DNA from: Apis mellifera
Taxonomy: Eukaryota; Arthropoda; Insecta; Hymenoptera; Apidae
NCBI RefSeq assembly: GCF_003254395.2
Contig: NC_037651.1
Location: 6,127,001-6,191,000 of the forward strand
Length of the DNA: 64,000 bases
Direction of reading: 5' to 3'
Made by a program: the position numbers and the translations under genes. Shown here piece by piece: positions 61,446 through 64,000 of the stretch. Position 1 is the stretch's first letter, and the number at the start of each line of letters is the position of its first letter. The notes beneath the pieces were generated by a model. The model was not told the DNA's origin. It was given only the letters and a program-made list of their open reading frames with translations, and ran no database searches.

Positions 61446-62962
61446 CGTTTCAATTTAACACTTGTAATTATAATATTTATGAAATTACACCGATTCAATT
61501 TTTGTAAATCGAAACGTTAAAAAACAAGAAAAAGAATGCAATGATTAAAAGGATTGAAAACAGAAGAATATTAATAAGAATATTAACGTAATTCAAGATT
61601 AATTTATCACTCTGAGAAACGCGCCACGGATATGTTTCTACCTTTTTACTTGAAATATATATATATATATATATTTCTTTTTATTTCGACCTCCTACCTG
61701 CGCCTTTCAAACGTTCGTTTGTGTGCAACAATGAAGTTCAAAAGAGAGGAAAAAAAAAAAAAAAAAAAGAAAAATAATATATTTTCTAAAGCTGTACAAA
61801 TGCTCCAAGTTAATTACAAACTCCACGGTAATTGTTACAACACAGCGGGTGCATAACTGCACTCCGCGACAAGCACTTTTAATTAGCGGTGATTTCACGG
61901 GGAATTAGATAATGAAAATAAAATGTTAATAGCGTGCATTAATAACCGGGGGAATGATTAAATCATCCGCGATAATAACGGGGTTGGAAATTTCGCGGGG
62001 TACAACGAGTATACAGCGTCATCCGATACTGACAGGTATAATAAAATAATGCAGGATGCATTTCCGGTAATTGGCAAAAGACATTAAATTTTCGCGATGG
62101 CTAGATTTTCTGCCATCGACAAGTTTCATCGTGTCTTCTTTTTTTTTTTTTTTTTTTTAATTTAATCTCTTATCTTGTTTTGTTTTATTTTATTTATTTA
62201 TTTATTCATTCGTTCGTTCGTTCGTTCGTTCATTCATTCATTCATTGTTTGGTTTTGACAAATTCAATTTGTCTCGACAGTCGTGTACGTACCCCTTTTA
62301 TCGGGACACAATTATATTAATAGCGTTTCTTTTTTTTTTTTTTTCATCAATATTTACGATAAATTCATCAGATGTTTGCACGAGTACTCGATGCCACTCG
62401 GGTTGAATAAATATATACGAAATAACGAACGTATAGATACATTGTTTCGTAAGATGATCAAATTTATATCCACTTTACAAGAATCGCGTATTTTAAGAGG
62501 GTTAACATCCCTTTTCGCAATCGTTTGTAATCAAATAAGAAGGCAATTACTTAATGCAACCGAGTTATAACCGTGCCAAGATAAATGTCATCGTTGGAAT
62601 TACAAATACGAGGAGTCGAATAATACTGGCTTAATTTTACATTCGAAACCGCGGAAATATTGATTTTACCACGATGGTTAAACACGATTAAAATCTTGAA
62701 TCGAATACACGAAGCTCGATGAATTTCTAAAAAAAAAAAAAAAAATTAATCGAATGAGAGACAGGAAGAGATTGAAATAACATTCACTGCATATATATAT
62801 ACACATTTCAATTTTCGATACGATTTCTAAGCAAGCCAAATTCCATTCTTCGCTATAATTGCAAAAATCCTTCCTTCCTCTCTATCCTCCAAAATATCCA
62901 AATATCGAATCCTTCGACTTACTATCTCCCATTTCCAAGCCGACTCGACAAAGCACACGAGA
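61446..62962. other. AT-rich non-coding sequence with simple repeats
   Basis: A TA run lies at 61657-61673, A and T runs at 61750-61768 and 62139-62158, and a TTTA / TTCG / TTCA tetranucleotide run at about 62185-62246. Open frames are at most 95 codons and unremarkable. Confidence 0.6.
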
Positions 62963-63635
62963 AAATTTCCAAAATTATATCTTAATTTTCCTAAAAAAAA
63001 CAAAACTTTGCACTTACAATTTGCTCCAATTCTAAAAACTCTCGAGCAAATTTCCAAAATTATATCTTAATTTTCCTAAAAAAGAAAACTTTGCACTCAC
63101 AATTTGCTCCAATTGTAAAAACTCTCGAGCAAATTTCCAAAATTATATCTAAATTTTCCTAAAAAAAAGAAAACTTTGCACTTACAATTTGCTCCAATTC
63201 CAAAAACTCTCGAGCAAATTTCCAAAATTATATCTTAATTTTCCTAAAAAAGAAAACTTTGCACTTACAATTTGCTCCAATTCCAAAAACTCTCGAGCAA
63301 ATTTCCAAAATTATATCTTAATTTTCCTAAAAAAGAAAACTTTGCACTTACAATTTGCTCCAATTGTAAAAACTCTCGAGCAAATTTCCAAAATTATATC
63401 TTAATTTTCCTAAAAAAAACAAAACTTTGCACTTACAATTTGCTCCAATTCCAAAAACTCTCGAGCAAATTTCCAAAATTATATCTAAATTTTCCTAAAA
63501 AAAAGAAAACTTTGCACTTACAATTTGCTCCAATTCCAAAAACTCTCGAGCAAATTTCCAAAATTATATCTTAATTTTCCTAAAAAAAACAAAGAAAACT
63601 TTGCACTCACAATTTGCTCCAATTGCAAAAACTCT
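62963..63635. repeat. Tandem array, unit 83-85 bp, 8 copies
   Basis: AAATTTCCAAAATTATATCT recurs at 62963, 63048, 63131, 63216, 63299, 63382, 63467 and 63552. Units share TTTTCCTAAAAAA, an AAACTTTGCACTTACAATTT segment, GCTCCAATTCCAAAAA and CTCTCGAGC. The copies are almost identical; the 83 or 85 bp period changes with the length of the A-run. Open frames of up to 100 codons on the plus strand exist only because the unit lacks stops in some frames. Confidence 0.97.
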
Positions 63636-64000
63636 GGAGCAAACTCCATCGTCCAGAGAATCTCGAAAACGCCCAGAAGCGGCTTCGACGCCGCAATCTC
63701 CACCCCAGCCTAGAACAAGAGGGATCGGTCCATCCCTCGAAGCGTTCGCGTGAAAATCGTCCGCTTTGTTCGGCAAAACTCGGCCGAAACCCGGCACGTC
63801 AGTTGCGGGTTCCGGCGCGTGTCTCCACGATTTATCCCGCGCGCGTGGCCTCCAACTTTCGAGGGGTGAGAGGGAGGGGTAGTTCCGTTTTGCCGTCCCT
63901 CCAACGTTTTCAACGGGGGTCCAACAGGGTCGATGTTTCGAAACTGGCGACCGATCGCCGCTGGTCGCCTCGGGGATATGCATCAGTTACGAGTTTCCGC
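63636..64000. other. GC- and CpG-rich island at the right edge
   Basis: Composition changes abruptly after the 83-bp array to CpG-dense sequence. The minus-strand frame 63564-63983 (139 codons) runs from this block into the array and matches nothing I know. The block may be the edge of a promoter or exon whose remainder lies outside the window. Confidence 0.35.

Noticed and set aside
63189..63574. Plus-strand frames with repeated NSKNSRANFQNYILIF-type words
   Set aside because: They are produced by the stop-poor 83-85-bp tandem unit, not by a gene.
63564..63983. 139-codon minus-strand frame
   Set aside because: Its C-terminal part lies in the 83-bp array and the rest in a CpG-rich block with few stops; no family was recognised.
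1..64000. Mobile elements, CRISPR arrays, telomeric TTAGG runs
   Set aside because: No mariner-type terminal repeats, transposase or reverse transcriptase motifs, spacer-repeat arrays or TTAGG tracts were seen; the tandem arrays have no unique spacers.

Overview
The window looks like about 64 kb of nuclear DNA from a hymenopteran insect, most like a honey bee (Apis). It is strongly AT-rich overall yet full of CpG (TCG, CGA and TTCGAA are everywhere), poor in recognisable transposons, and studded with TA, CT/GA and A/T tracts. There are no bacterial-style gene arrays. Most of the sequence is non-coding and, by inference, intronic.

Two coding segments can be identified with confidence, both on the minus strand. 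They are consecutive exons of one gene for an hnRNP C / RALY-type RNA-binding protein. The first (17076-17223) carries the likely initiator ATG and the front half of an RRM, including RNP2 (VFVGNL). The second (9334-9441) carries RNP1 (KGYAFVQF) and the rest of the domain up to the last beta strand. Splice signals and phase (G|GA glycine codon) join them precisely across a 7,634-bp intron. A good donor follows the second exon, but I found no continuation in the remaining 9.3 kb to the left, so the gene's 3' part probably lies outside the window. The 5' untranslated exon(s) and promoter should lie to the right of 17223.

Right of 17223 I found no second recognisable protein gene. One candidate minus-strand exon stands out at 53053-53160. 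It has a long pyrimidine tract and CAG acceptor, a GTGAGT donor and one open frame. It could be a distal 5' exon of the hnRNP gene or part of an unknown gene. It sits in a GC- and CpG-richer island (about 52.0-54.1 kb). Another such island reaches the right edge (63.64-64.0 kb).

The most prominent architecture is a set of unrelated tandem arrays: 18.07-18.57, 24.1-25.0, 26.4-27.1, 34.4-36.5, 40.46-40.93, 54.15-54.93 and 60.7-61.45 kb, with units mostly of 150-207 bp, and 62.96-63.63 kb with an 83-85-bp unit. There is also a 21-bp array at 3.76-3.85 kb and a diverged two-copy duplication at 32.7-33.1 kb. Other structures are a 30-bp perfect palindrome at 49247-49276, overlapping alternative hairpins at 21634-21677, and two enhancer-like clusters of homeodomain-type sites (20.70-20.80 kb and 55.02-55.14 kb). 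No tRNA, rRNA, CRISPR or intact mobile element was recognised.
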